This document shows, one piece after another, positions 52,717-64,000 of a stretch of DNA of 64,000 bases; the first letter of the stretch is position 1; every line of letters starts with the position of its first letter. The stretch covers positions 65,420 to 129,419 of the forward strand of contig QANU01107820.1 of the NCBI GenBank assembly GCA_003254905.1, given 5' to 3'. The translations under genes were made by a program, and so were the position numbers. Below the pieces are notes generated by a model. That model searched no databases and was not told the DNA's origin. It saw nothing but the letters and a program-made list of their open reading frames with translations. Source of the DNA: Nissolia schottii. Its lineage: Eukaryota > Streptophyta > Magnoliopsida > Fabales > Fabaceae.

Positions 52717-53000
52717 ATAAGTTTTTAGCTCCTATAAAGCTTCAAACTTTATTTTTAGTCCCTATAAAATTTCAAAGTTTATTTTTAGTCTTTTTATCTA
52801 GTTGGGGTTAATGGCGCTGACGTGGCATGTCAAGTGGCACGACCACGTCAGTGCTGTTAATGGCCACGTCTGTTGTTAACCCCAGCCAGACAAAGGGATT
52901 AAAATCAAACTTTAAAATTTTATAAGGACTAAAATTTTTACATAGGGACTAAAAATAAACTTTGAAATTTTACAGGGACTAAAAACTTAATTAAGCCTTA
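52717..53000. mobile_element. MULE-type MITE
   Basis: Two inverted arms of about 130 bp meet around ACGTGGCATGTCAAGTGGCA. The right end, reversed, reads TTAATTAAGTTTTTAGTCCC, the same terminus as the Pack-MULE at 54211; the left end keeps AAGTTTTTAGCTCCTATAAA but its outermost bases have drifted. Repeated AGTCCCTATAAA-type motifs fill the arms. There is no captured gene. Confidence 0.65.
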
Positions 53001-54201
53001 ACAGTTATATAACCATTGTATACCCTACTTTGTTATTCATCACTACATCGTTCTGCATATCAAATACGAAAGGATCAAAGGTAAATTTTTTGCATATCTA
53101 TCACCACCATAGCTACCTATCACCATCACGACAGTTGCTTTCATGAACCACCACCATAAGCCACTGCCATCAACTGTGAATCACCATGGCCACCTATCAA
53201 TAGAATATAAAATATGCATTGAATTCAATGATTGAGATGAAGCCATAAAAAGAACATAGATCATGTTATTAAAAGAGTGTTGTTCAGTACAGTAATTACT
53301 TAAGTTGTGAGTACTATGCAATTGAAGCTCTAGAGTATATTTTTTTTCACTACTTAATCATGCATTAGCAATCCCAAGTTCATGAAGAAAACCATTTCCA
53401 CGTGAAGTTTGTCTCTTTGCTAGGTATAGGAAACCATTTCCCATGGTTCATGAGTAGGATACTTGTTTTTTTTTTTCGTGGTGCTTTGTATTGAGGATTT
53501 GTTAGCATCTTTTGGAAGCAGGGGAGATCTGGTTTTTGTTCAGTGGCTAGCCACCTAGGAGCCGCCCGTGTAAGGGGGGATGTACTTTCTGTGTTCTCTT
53601 GTTGCTATCCCTTCAATGGGTAATAACCATTATTTATTCTTCTCTTGGCTAATCCCATCCCTCCCAATCCTCAGCCTTAGCCTTCCCAATCAATTTGTTT
53701 GCACTTTGCTTGGTAATTTGGTATATCTAAGTTTGCCTCACTATAATCTATAGGTCCTGTGCCACTTAATATTATGAGGATTACAACCTATAAATGTAAA
53801 TTTTCTTATGACCTTATTTTAGCAGAGAATTGGGTCAGCATGTCATAAAATATGACCCATATAAATATAAATAAACGATACATGAGTTAGCATAATTTCA
53901 TTCTTCATAAATATGACATTATTTTATTATTTTTATTTCAAGTGTTTAAAGTTATTGGATCTATGTAGATTGTTCTTTCAAAACTTTATTGGTATTGATT
54001 TGGACATTTTTAAAAATTCTTATTCGAGTTTGATTTCATATTTTTAAATTAATTATTTTAATGATGTATTATATATTCACATGTACCCATTTGTATGTAG
54101 AGTAATGAGAAATAAGTACTTGTACGAGGATGACATGCATTTTCATCCATCTTTACTCTATCCCATTGTCATTTTTAATTATACATTATTTTTTGAATAT
54201 A
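53001..54201. other. Intergenic
   Basis: No coding frame supported. A GC-richer patch at 53500-53600 is unassigned. Confidence 0.45.
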
Positions 54202-54210
54202 TTGCTAAAA
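54202..54210. repeat. Left 9-bp target site duplication of the Pack-MULE
   Basis: TTGCTAAAA, matching TTTCTAAAA at 55567-55575 in 8 of 9 bases; 9 bp is the Mutator superfamily length. Confidence 0.75.
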
Positions 54211-55566
54211 GGGTTAATTAAGTTTTTAGTCCCTGTAATTTGGGAACGTTTGGTTTTAGTCCCTCTGTGTAAGTTTTAGTCCCTGAAAAATAGCAAAATT
54301 TGGTTTTAGTCCCTGTTAACGGTGGACGGGTAACAGTGCTGACATGGCGCTTGACTTCGCTGACGCGGCTTGACACGTGGACACGCCACGTAGGCAGAGC
54401 AGAGCGGTTCGGATCCAACCATTTGCCACTACCCGACCCGCCCCATTTTTTTTAAAAAAAAAAAATAAAAACCCCAAATCCCCAAAATCAGATGAGGCCT
54501 CCACCGCTCAACTCCCCCGCCGCCGCCGCCGCCGCTAACAACAACAAAAACAACAAGAAGGACGGCCGCCGGAAGAGGGACCTCACCCTGCCGCTCCCTC
54601 AGCACAACACCAACCTCGCGGTGCCGTTCCCGCTCCCGCCGTCCTCGGCCTCCGCCTCCGGCCCCAGTGGCCACTAGCTCATCCCATTCTCCGAGCTGGA
54701 GCGCCTCAACCACATCGGAAGCGGCGCCAGATCTATGGCCACCACGAGGACTCAGTGCGGTGCTAGATCCACCGCGAGATCCAGATCCTCCGCGACGTGG
54801 ACGACGTGAACGTGGTGAAGTGCCACGACATGTACGACATCTAGATCCGGGCCTTGCTAGAGTTCATGGACGAAGGCTCCCTCGAAAGGAAGCACATCCC
54901 TCAGGAGAATCACCTCGCGGATCTGGCCCGCCAGATCCTCCGCGGCCTCGCCTACCTCCACCGACGCCACATCGTCCACCGCGACATCAAAGTAGAAAAC
55001 AGTAGCAGAAAACAGAAAGCAGTGGCAGCAGAAAACAGTAAGCCACTCAAGGACAACCACGCCACGACCTCTCGAGCACGACGACGACCACTCAACCACG
55101 AGGGCCTCGCGAGCAGGACCATCGAAGGCATGACGGCCTACCGCGCACGACGAAGGGGAAGACGAGGCGCGCATGACGAAGGGGAAGTCGAGGAAGTGGA
55201 ATACCGAGTCGGGGCGGCGACGACAACAGACGAAGAAGCGGTGGTGGGAAGGGGAGTGCGTGCAGGTGGGTGCTCAAGGGGGGTCGATTTGGGGATTTTG
55301 GTTTCTTAGGGTTTTTTAATTTTTTTAAAAATGGGGTGGGTCGGGTCGTGGCAAATGGTTGGATCCGAACCGCTCTGCTCCACCTACGTGGCGTGTCTAC
55401 GTGTCAAGCCGCGTCAGCGACGTGAAGCGCCACGTCAGCACCGTTACCCATCCACCGTTAACAGGGACTAAAACCAAATTTCGCTATTTTTCAGGGACTA
55501 AAACTTACACAGAGGGACTAAAACCAAACTTTTTCAAATTACAGGGACTAAAAACTTAATTAACCC
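54211..55566. mobile_element. Pack-MULE carrying a MAP kinase kinase fragment
   Basis: Terminal inverted repeats of about 240-250 bp: the left arm 54211-54460 begins GGGTTAATTAAGTTTTTAGT and the right arm (about 55318-55566) ends in its inverse. The pairing extends through the TTAACGGTGGA, CACGTGGAC, GCGGTTCGGATCCAACCATT and CGACCC..CCCCATTTTT blocks. A near-perfect 9-bp duplication flanks it. The interior (54492 to about 55300) is strongly GC-rich and holds a host gene fragment with no transposase. These are the defining features of a Pack-MULE. The arms encode mirror-image spurious frames of 66 aa each, which are not genes. Confidence 0.85.
54492..54991 (+). pseudogene. Captured MKK4/MKK5-type MAPKK fragment
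   Basis: Starts MRPPPLNSP, then [20 protein letters not shown] and PLPPSS, the N-terminal docking region typical of group C plant MAPKKs. After an in-frame TAG come FSELERLNHIGSGA; a deletion removes the glycine-loop end and the ATP-binding lysine. A frame change then gives [62 protein letters not shown] and VHRDIK, ending at the start of the catalytic loop. At least three stops, a deletion and a frameshift mean no kinase can be made. There are no introns, as in MKK4/5. Family assignment is from recognised sequence. Confidence 0.85.
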
Positions 55567-55575
55567 TTTCTAAAA
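55567..55575. repeat. Right 9-bp target site duplication of the Pack-MULE
   Basis: TTTCTAAAA, the partner of 54202-54210. Confidence 0.75.
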
Positions 55576-58500
55576 TGTTTATTGCTGCAATAAACTAAAA
55601 AAATGTCAAACTTATTAAGTAATTTTATTTATTTTTTAATTTAATAATATAGTTGACATTTATTTTTAAGCCACATAATTGTTTGTTGAATCAATATACT
55701 TTATATTTAAGTTGTGTAAATCTTGTACATCGCATAGGTTCTTACTCTAGTGAAATGCTAAATTCAATATGGTCAGCATTTCACTAGCCTAGAAATGTTG
55801 GTTTATGTTGATAAAAAAGAAGGCAGATTGATGTTATTTGCGATCATAAGCTACTTATCTTGTTTCAAAACATGACAACACCCATTCTGTTGATTTTAGC
55901 AGCATAAGTGGAATCCTCATGCTCATAGCATGTGATGATGCTGCAATAAAGTGTGCTAGAAGGCCCAATCACTTGAACTAGAAGATTCCCCCAAGGTAAA
56001 GAAGTAATACGATATGAGCTTAGCTAGATGTAATTTTGTTGCATAATCTGGGCAGAGATGCCATATTTAAGGGATTTCATGACTAATAGATAGGAAAAAC
56101 TTAGCTAATGTTCTCATTTATGTTCTTGCCCAGTCTTCATGTTGTGGGTGGTCGAGTGACCCTCTCTCGCTGGTCGCTCTGATATCCGATATGGGGTAGG
56201 GTAGGTACCTACAAGCACTCTGACGTCTAAATTAGTGATGACTCTAGCTATTAAGATTAGGATTAGAAAGTTACTTTTAGGCATCAAGTGTCCATGTATA
56301 TAAAAAGATGTGAGGTGATTTTGGGCCATTACCTAGGCCCATTGGACTTGATGTGTGCGTATAGATATGGTCTGTAACCGTTAGTATAGTTGTTTAGTTT
56401 TTCTTATCTTTTATTTTTTTTAACTAAATTACCTTATTTTTTTTAGAATTTCTACGTTTATTTGATTTATCAATTTGATCCTTCAATATTTTTTTGTATT
56501 AATTTAGTCTTTTTTTATTTGTTATGTCGATTGATCTTTTAACAACTTTTTATATCGATTTAATCCTTTACATTTCAAATTATTATCAATTTAATTGAGC
56601 ACATCCACCAATTTGAAAAGAACCTCAACTAACCCACAAGAGGAGGTGAGGAGAAACAAGTCCTTAACTTCATTCATCATATGATTCGTAAGATTATTGC
56701 ATTTCAATAAACTTCATAGAAGTGGAGAACAGCATTTACATTATGCACATATTTTAAAGGACACCCTAAAATATCATTTAAATATTAGTTGAAAAAGTGA
56801 GTTTTAGTCTTTCTCCATCAAGGTAGCGATCTTATAAGGGGTTGTTTCTGGTTATTGGTTGAGCTTTAGTGTTGATATTCGTCATGCTCTACCCTCAATA
56901 TCACTCATGCACATCCTATTCCTTTCCTAGTCTAATATGAGACTCGCACGTCTTCTTGCGCGATTTCTCAGATTCGAATTGGAAAAGGCTCGCCAATTCA
57001 CAGCCTTGCAACCAAGGTTTTGCTCAGAGTACTAGTTGAAAGGAGCGTACCACCGTTTGCCCGATTGGGACTCTCACAACAAGAAAGGGTTTTGTTATAC
57101 CCAAGTGTGCCAACCCAACGCATTGAAGACGCCGATTGGTGCTAACTAGAGCGAGCTAGTTTGCATCCCTAACCACCCCCTTACCTAGTTTGTAAAGGGT
57201 GCTGGCTGCCATGGTGGAGTTTTTCCCTCCCATGGTGGCTGCTGGTAACCCTCCCTCTTTTATTGTTTTCCTATTTTTTGTTTTAGTCTGCTTGAATTTG
57301 TTTTTGCACCACAATTATTTGTATAATTATCCTCACAGATATTGGGATAAAGTTGAATTCCAAAAAAGTATGTTTCATGTGTTTGAACTAGCTCGTTCGA
57401 GTTTCAAAGTCTGATACTCCCCCCCACAAATGAGCACTGAAGATGGATGAAAAATTGTAAATAATGCGAACATGTACTATGAAGAAATCAATGTAGTCAG
57501 TCTAACAATGACTTCCTCTGATTATCAAAAATCTAAAATAATTGGCTTCGATAGATCATTTATCTAATCTCCTTGTTAATTAGGCTTGTTGGCCATTGGA
57601 AAGATCCCTATTTTGCTAATATGATGTTGTTGCCTTTTGGTACTTTCTTATTTGCGTAATTTGGTCCTTGTGACTTTTTATGTTGTTCATTTTCTATTAA
57701 TGAAATGAGTTTCTATATATATTTGTAATAAAAAAAATGTCTTAGTCTTTTTCTAAATCAATGTTTAAGAAAATTTAAGTACACTTTTTAAAAAATATTT
57801 ACATAAATGATATAAATATAATAGTCAAATTTTTGTTTTAAAGGTTGGGAGAAGAGGAAGAGGAAGAGGAATTGGTTACCACAAACTCAACAAACACCAC
57901 TTTGAAAAATTAAATTTAGGTGGTTCAACTTTGGGTGGAGTCATCGTTGTGCATTTAATCCTCCATACTTTTTGGTCTCACCTATTTTTGGATGATGACG
58001 TTAGATTTGTTTCACAGCAAACTAAAGTCGACTCACGAGGGTTTGACACTCAACTTGTGAAGTGGCTTGCTCAATTAGATCAACTTGAGTGGGAAAATGA
58101 TTCCTTTTTAGGTGTCGGTTAGGAAAAAAAAAATTAATTGAAATTTGTGTAACTCATCATCTTTTACTTTAAAAAAAAAACAAAAGATGATTGACACAAT
58201 TAATAAAAATAACGGACTCATATTCTAAAAAGACATGATTTTAATTTTTTTTATTAATGGTAAAATTATTTTTAATGGGTGATATGCATCTTTGAGATGG
58301 CTAATACTAAATACCTACACGTTCTTTTAATAATTAAAAAAGTCCTTTTACTTTAACTAATAACATTATCAAAGTGAAAATGTAAATATCATAGAAAAAG
58401 TAAATATAAATATTATTAACCTTAAAAAAAAAAAAGATATGCTTTATATATTCCAATAGGAGTGTTGTTCTAGGAAAGGATCTAGGTTCCATTTTGAGAA

Positions 58501-58600
58501 AATATATCAATCCAATACTAGTTCGTATGACATAGCATTTTGGAGATGATTGAGTGATATGGTTGTTTCTCAACGCTCTCATAACTTTTCTCTAAAAACT
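55576..58600. other. Intergenic with scattered repeat relics
   Basis: Includes a match at about 56195-56225 to the GGTACCTGCAAAGACTCTGACG repeat of 7920-8335. A stretch at 57000-57400 (GCTGGCTGCCATGGTGGAG... ) has the look of a LINE tail but no clear protein match. No supported gene. Confidence 0.4.
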
Positions 58601-59108
58601 ATAACTTTCACCAAAGACGCGTCATAGGATTTTAGAAGCGGAGAGAGGAGACACAAAACCCTAGAGGAGCACAAGGAACAAGATCAAAGAATGAAGGATT
58701 CAAAGCGAGAGCGGAGAAATCCTAGTTTTCAAAAATTCTACTTGTAATTTTTAGATGTATTTTTTATTCCTCTTCTCATACACTATGTTGATGTTTATTA
58801 TCATTTTGAACATGAACATAATTGAGATTGAATTATCAGTATCATAATAGGATATGCCAGATGCCCTAAGTGTTCTTCTCATCGAATTAAACACAAACAT
58901 TTTTCACATTTTATTTGTCTTTTGAATTATTAATCCTTTAATTTTAATTCCATAGTCTCAAAACAAGCAAAACAACATTCCTTCCAATTTATTCTTTTAG
59001 CGAGTATTTTATGATTAATTATTCCTCGTGTGATCGATAACTTGAGTGTTTTATAATCGATTTTATTACTTATATGATGCAATATACTTTCCGTGAAAAT
59101 TCATATCA
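58600..59108 (+). mobile_element. Probable LTR end of an Athila-type Ty3-gypsy element
   Basis: Placed by what follows: a degenerate primer binding site at 59115 and a gypsy gag on the same strand. The stretch has the AT-rich, non-coding character of such LTRs. The 5' boundary was not found. Confidence 0.45.
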
Positions 59109-59114
59109 AGGTTT

Positions 59115-59132
59115 TGGTGCAGTTGTTAGGGA
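59115..59132 (+). other. Degenerate tRNA-Asp-type primer binding site
   Basis: TGGTGCAGTTGTTAGGGA resembles the TGGCGCCGTTGCCGGGGA site of plant Athila/Tat gypsy elements, with about five changes. Confidence 0.6.
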
Positions 59133-59279
59133 ATAATTTTTATCACTATTGATTGTTAATTATTAATATGGAAGTTTAATTCTTTATTCTTTATTTTTAT
59201 TCCTTTTCATTTTTATTTTAACTGTGTTGCTCATTTGCTCTTTCTTATCACTTGTGCCTTTCACATGTTTGTTAGTGTT

Positions 59280-60620
59280 TTCAATGGATGCACAAGAGTA
59301 ATTCTCAGCTGCATTTTGATTCTGAGATCGAACGAATCGCGAGGAGGTTGAGAAAGGAAACTAGAGAAGCAAGAGTACAAGAAGCATAAGCCCCACCTAA
59401 ACCTGAAATCATTATGGCTGATGGTCCTCATACAAATGATAACAAGGTGGTGGCAGAATTCTTTCCCTAGAATGCCAACAATGCATCCGCTATATTGAGA
59501 CCAACTTTGGCAATAATAACTATGAGGTTAACTCGTCGACCATCACATTCATCCAGAACAACTTCCAATTCTCTGAGATGGCACATGAAGATGCGCATCA
59601 CCACGTACGTATTTTCTTGGTGCAATAGGACAATCTGGCAATAGGGGCACAAACTGAAGTCGTCAAGTTAAGGTTTTTCCCTTACTCTCTATTGAGGGAA
59701 GCCTGAACCTGGATTAACTCTCAACCCCCACGATCTTTCACTACATGGCCACAAGTTGAGAAGAAGTTCCTAGAGTGGTTTGGTGTAGAAGGCGAGCTAG
59801 CTCATGTGTTGTAGGCTATCTATTCATTCACCAAAGAGGAGGACGAATCATTCAGTCAATGTTGGAGGAGGTTCTAAGCCATTTAGGTGAGGTACCCCGG
59901 GCATGAAATCACACCATACATGCTAGTTTTGATCTTCTACAATGCCTTGGATGTAGACACCAAGGAGTAAGTAGATTTAGCCATTGGAAGGTCATTGAAA
60001 CTGAAGAAGACCCCTGCTCAAAGCCTACAGTTGATCAAACACTACTCTTATGGCCAAGATAGAGGCTCTAGCAGTTTAGCAGCAACAAATGTCTTAACAA
60101 CAAAAAGCCTTCCAGCAACAAATGGTTCAAGTTATGCATCTGACACAATTGATAGCTTGTGATTCTTGTGGAGGGACTCATTCCAATGAACAATGTCTCA
60201 TAGCTCCCTCCATTTGAAGAACATGCTAACTACATGGGTAATGACCCAAGGTTCAACAACCAAAATGCTTATAATCTTGGGTGGAAAGGTCATCCAACCT
60301 TCTCCTAGAGTAACAACAATAACAAAATGCAAAGACCATCACAGGGTTACTAGCAGCCACAAGCTCATTAGCAAGTTGAGAAGAAGCTTGATTTGGAAGG
60401 CACTTTTCAAAAATTGATGGAGAAACAAAGAACAAGTTTAAAGAGCATGCCATTTTTAATAGATGAGGTTGCTTTTAGTAGAAACCAAGAAGCCTCCATC
60501 AAGATATTCAACACCAGCTAGGTCAACTCGCTATGCAACTTTCCGAAAGACCTCAAGAGTGTGTTACCCAGCAGCACTGTGTGTAATCCAAGAGAGCATG
60601 TTTCACAACCCAAAAGTTGA
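59280..60620 (+). pseudogene. Ty3-gypsy (Athila-like) gag remnant
   Basis: Translation pieces: NNNYEVNSSTITFIQNNFQF, SEMAHEDAHHHVRIFLV, DNLAIGAQTEVVKLRFFPYS, LLREA*TWINSQPPRSFTTW, PQVEKKFLEWFG, SFTKEEDESFSQCWRRF, then near the end RNQEASIKIF and SVLPSSTVCNPREHV. This is the retrotransposon gag domain (LRLFPFSLRDKAxxWL...TTWxxLxxxFLxKFF...ESxxxAWxRFK) followed by the QLxxRPxGxLPSxT-NPR tail of Athila gag. Numerous stops and shifts. No pol is present. Confidence 0.8.
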
Positions 60621-63009
60621 GATCGGCACACAAGGGATTGGTTCCCTTGCAAAAGCCTTTAAACATGCTAAAACATGAATAAAATATAACTGAATAAACT
60701 ATATTTCAAAACCAATTTTTCTGTACAACTGAAAATGTGATAACTGGTTTACATGCATAACTAAATATACAAAATGTTGCTAATAATAACGTCCGAAGAG
60801 CTTGCATGTGACCTATTGGAGCAACTACTAACTAGAACATTGACCACTCTACTATGAAGTGGAGCTCACCACTAAATCTCGAAGACTGGTACTGGCACTA
60901 CATTAAAGGATCAAATCCATGGTTCTCACATGCCTGAAACAAATAGATGAGGGGTGAGTTCATCACTCAGGGAATGGGTACCACGGTACCGCACCACATA
61001 GAATATACTAAAACATGTTTAATCATATATTAATAATTAACTTTAAAGCAATAACGGAAGAATACATGTATACATACAAAGTATTAATAAGGAAAATACA
61101 ATCTAGAAGCACATTAAGATAAATGGAAACGCTGCAAAAAATAACTATACAAGCATTGGCGCACACACTATAGATAATAACAACCATGTTGAGTCTGTTG
61201 GGCTGTATATTAAGCCATACAGTGTATCTGCACAACCTGCCTAGCTGAACGACGGTGTCATACGGATCACTAGTAATTGAGATGCTAGGCCTGCTACTGA
61301 TGGTGAATCTGTCCACCTCCTCATGAGGGGTCGAGGAGAAATTGGTTTTTAGTCCTCGGTCAAGGAGAGATTGGTCCTCTTCCTTGCTTCACTGGGACAA
61401 ATCCTTGTGATATAATAAAAGGTACACTAAACACATAGGATATACTAATGATTTGTGGGTACGCTAAACCCGTGTTTGGGACTCACTGAGTACGCTAAAC
61501 TCGTGCTAACAATCACAAGCAATATGAATAGTAAGTTTGTTACCTTAGGGTCTTATGGTGTATCTGGACTACTTGCCCGTCGGGTCTGCACTACTATCCA
61601 TACAATCACATGCACAACATCTGAATATTATCTATCTGGCAAGATCCTAACCTGATACTATGAAATTGTGTATTCCCTATTTTATCTGAGTTGTTGGTTG
61701 TATAGGTTACTAGACTATCAGCGTCTATTGTCCTAACGTCTGCATGTTTTACTAAATGATTACTAACTATGTTGATTTCTATGTCTAGTTCCTTTGCTAA
61801 ACTATTTACCTATCACTATAATTGAATAACCTAATGAAGTTAAGGGTTGTCGTTTGCTCCACCTAACACTGACTGACTGATGGTTGATGGGTGACTGACA
61901 ATTACTCTAACTAACTTTATCAGTTAACTGAGCTAACTAACTTGACTGGCGACACTGGCTAACCTCACGTTGATCCTACTACTTACACGCTGACTAGCTA
62001 CCCTGACCACTACCCCTATCTATTATGGTTGTGCTAGTTACAGTCCTATAATGACTGACTATTTTAGACTAGCTACACTGATTGATAGTTCTAACATCTT
62101 ATGATGACTCCACCTTATCACTACTGATTGATTGATCTAACTTAATTACGTTGACTGGCTGGTCTAACCTCTGACGCTATGGCTAAGTCCATACTGGTTG
62201 ACTACTCTACTATGATTACACTGTCTAATTACACTATTACTTGTCCTATCACCACTAACTATACTGGGATGAATCATTAGATAACTATTACCAAACTATC
62301 ACCTAATTGACATGACTTGACTAGTTAACTTCCTTACGACTATCATCGATGTAATGCACCTGGACTCAGCTAGTTGTTACTTCTGTATTGGCTTGCTACT
62401 AGGCTATTGGTAGGAACTACTGTGTTGACTAACTATCTCATTATGGTTAGCTACCAATTACTAACGGTCTATTGGATAATCACTAATGATCTACTAGGTA
62501 TATACTGAGCTACCTCATGAACTCGAGGCTAGGGTTCTACTATTGAAAGGACTAATTGTTGGGGTTTACTAATGGTTACCACTCTACCAACTAACTATCC
62601 TAAAACTCTCAGCTAGGTTGGCATGTCTACACCGGTTACTGGTTTTGGACTATATTCCAACTATGGAAACTATGCTAGATAGTTGGGTCTACGGATACGC
62701 TAAATCTAGGAATTGGTCTTATCGAGTATGTTGGACTCGTGTCGGGGCACTGATCCTATACAACTGTTCTAACCAAAATGGAACCCTAAGTTGACTATCC
62801 TAGGACTTACCTTGTATATTAATTACCATGTTAATTATCTTGGTGATATGACTACGACACTTACATATTGAACTAATCATTATATCTGTATAACCTATAT
62901 TACTACCAAGTATGGAGAACCTAGCATAATCATAACATGTTATACTCAAGCATGTAAGTCTCTACCTAGGCCTACACATGCAAATACTAATTTCCCTTTC
63001 ACTTAGGGC
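60621..63009. other. Intergenic; cryptically simple CTA/TGACT-rich sequence
   Basis: No gene. From about 61850 to 62560 the sequence is unusually rich in CTAACT, TGACTGACT and ACTA words without forming a clean tandem array. ACGCTAAACYCGTG occurs twice near 61460-61505 and a related ACGCTAAATC at about 62696. Confidence 0.5.
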
Positions 63010-63250
63010 TGTTAAGAATAATTTATATTAATGATCATAATTGATTTGATTTGATTTAGTCTTATTAATTGATTGTAATTTATTTTTGGCCGTTGTGTTT
63101 TGGCCGTTGAGTCTTCAGCCTATAAATAGGCTCAGCCTCCTATGTAAAGACACACAACTCTCATAATACAATTCTATTATTTCTTGCTCTGTGTATTTTC
63201 TCTATAGTCTTTGTTGTGTCCTTTTACTCGTTCATTCAAGATGTTTAACA
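63010..63250 (+). mobile_element. Ty1-copia LTR, 241 bp
   Basis: Begins TGTTAAGAATAATTTATATT and ends GATGTTTAACA, giving TGTTAA...TTAACA inverted ends. A TATA palindrome, GCCTATAAATAGGC, lies near 63118-63131, and transcript-like AAGACACACAACTCTC follows. It shares most of its length with the truncated copy at 14583. The primer binding site abuts its end. Confidence 0.85.
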
Positions 63251-63262
63251 TGGTATCAGAGC
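63251..63262 (+). other. Ty1-copia primer binding site
   Basis: TGGTATCAGAGC, a perfect complement to the 3' end of initiator tRNA-Met, immediately after the LTR. Confidence 0.9.
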
Positions 63263-63420
63263 CATGGTTCCCACCTTGAACCCATATTCCCGCTTCCGCC
63301 AATTTTCCCCTTAACCGCCTCCACATAATCTTGATGTTGACTTAATCTGCCTCCGCGTAGTCTCGATTGTTGCCTATCATTGTTGCCTTTGCTAGTTCCG
63401 CCTAGCTCTCGATGTTGCCT
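63263..63420 (+). mobile_element. Start of copia internal region, cut by gap
   Basis: About 160 bp after the primer binding site. It contains degenerate repeats (CGCCTCCACATAATCTTGAT, GCCTCCGCGTAGTCTCGATT, CGCCTAGCTCTCGATGTTGC) and then runs into Ns. No gag is reached. Confidence 0.65.
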
Positions 63421-64000
63421 NNNNNNNNNNNNNNNNNNNNNNNNNNNNNNNNNNNNNNNNNNNNNNNNNNNNNNNNNNNNNNNNNNNNNNNNNNNNNNNN
63501 NNNNNNNNNNNNNNNNNNNNNNNNNNNNNNNNNNNNNNNNNNNNNNNNNNNNNNNNNNNNNNNNNNNNNNNNNNNNNNNNNNNNNNNNNNNNNNNNNNNN
63601 NNNNNNNNNNNNNNNNNNNNNNNNNNNNNNNNNNNNNNNNNNNNNNNNNNNNNNNNNNNNNNNNNNNNNNNNNNNNNNNNNNNNNNNNNNNNNNNNNNNN
63701 NNNNNNNNNNNNNNNNNNNNNNNNNNNNNNNNNNNNNNNNNNNNNNNNNNNNNNNNNNNNNNNNNNNNNNNNNNNNNNNNNNNNNNNNNNNNNNNNNNNN
63801 NNNNNNNNNNNNNNNNNNNNNNNNNNNNNNNNNNNNNNNNNNNNNNNNNNNNNNNNNNNNNNNNNNNNNNNNNNNNNNNNNNNNNNNNNNNNNNNNNNNN
63901 NNNNNNNNNNNNNNNNNNNNNNNNNNNNNNNNNNNNNNNNNNNNNNNNNNNNNNNNNNNNNNNNNNNNNNNNNNNNNNNNNNNNNNNNNNNNNNNNNNNN
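63421..64000. other. Assembly gap
   Basis: 580 consecutive Ns. Confidence 1.

Noticed and set aside
54218..55559. Two 66-aa frames (54218-54418 minus and 55359-55559 plus) with nearly the same protein
   Set aside because: They are mirror images because they lie in the two inverted arms of the Pack-MULE; there is no independent sign of coding.

Overview
This window is nuclear DNA from a eudicot plant. The base composition is AT-rich. Genes are sparse and split by GT-AG introns, 5' leaders carry (GA)n tracts, and most of the space between genes is degraded transposon sequence. The end (63421-64000) is an assembly gap, and one lone N sits at 45104.

Seven protein-coding loci can be supported. 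(1) A DUF1639 protein on + (10195-12159, 4 coding exons, 232 aa). (2) A chloroplast HugZ/PNPOx-like protein with a DUF2470 tail on - (23969-19056, 12 exons, 340 aa), resembling Arabidopsis At3g03890, which is implicated in heme breakdown. (3) A 65-aa GC3-rich reading frame on - (27441-27244). (4) An APK3-type adenylylsulfate kinase on - (35163-31238, 6 exons, 207 aa), whose exon 3 is followed by GA instead of a GT donor. (5) A 120-aa single-TM protein on - (42732-42370) with a spliced leader. (6) A plastid-type J-domain membrane protein on + (48637-51181, 3 exons, 320 aa). (7) An 81-aa signal-anchor protein on - (51963-51603, 2 exons), convergent with (6). Loci 1, 2 and 4 keep the order of the numbered neighbours At3g03880, At3g03890 and At3g03900, as I recall them, so this looks like a conserved block stretched by transposons.

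The rest is a graveyard of mobile elements: Ty1-copia (LTR copies at 14583 and 63010, and a SIRE/Maximus-like element at 37641-39880), Ty3-gypsy of Athila type (about 58600-60620), L1-type LINE pieces (24350-24960, 26290-26640, 47030-47860), an RTE-type LINE tail (30240-31030), a hAT transposase remnant (40480-41300), several foldback/MITE elements, and a gypsy-like LTR family in inverted orientation (3300-4110 and 25370-26250).

The most striking object is a Pack-MULE at 54211-55566. It has long terminal inverted repeats, a near-perfect 9-bp target duplication, and a GC-rich interior holding a decayed, retained-in-part copy of an MKK4/MKK5-type MAP kinase kinase. Other points of note are the non-canonical splice donor in the APS kinase gene and a 0.9-kb tandem copy of the promoter/leader of the 120-aa TM gene joined across a single N. 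I found no RNA genes and no CRISPR.
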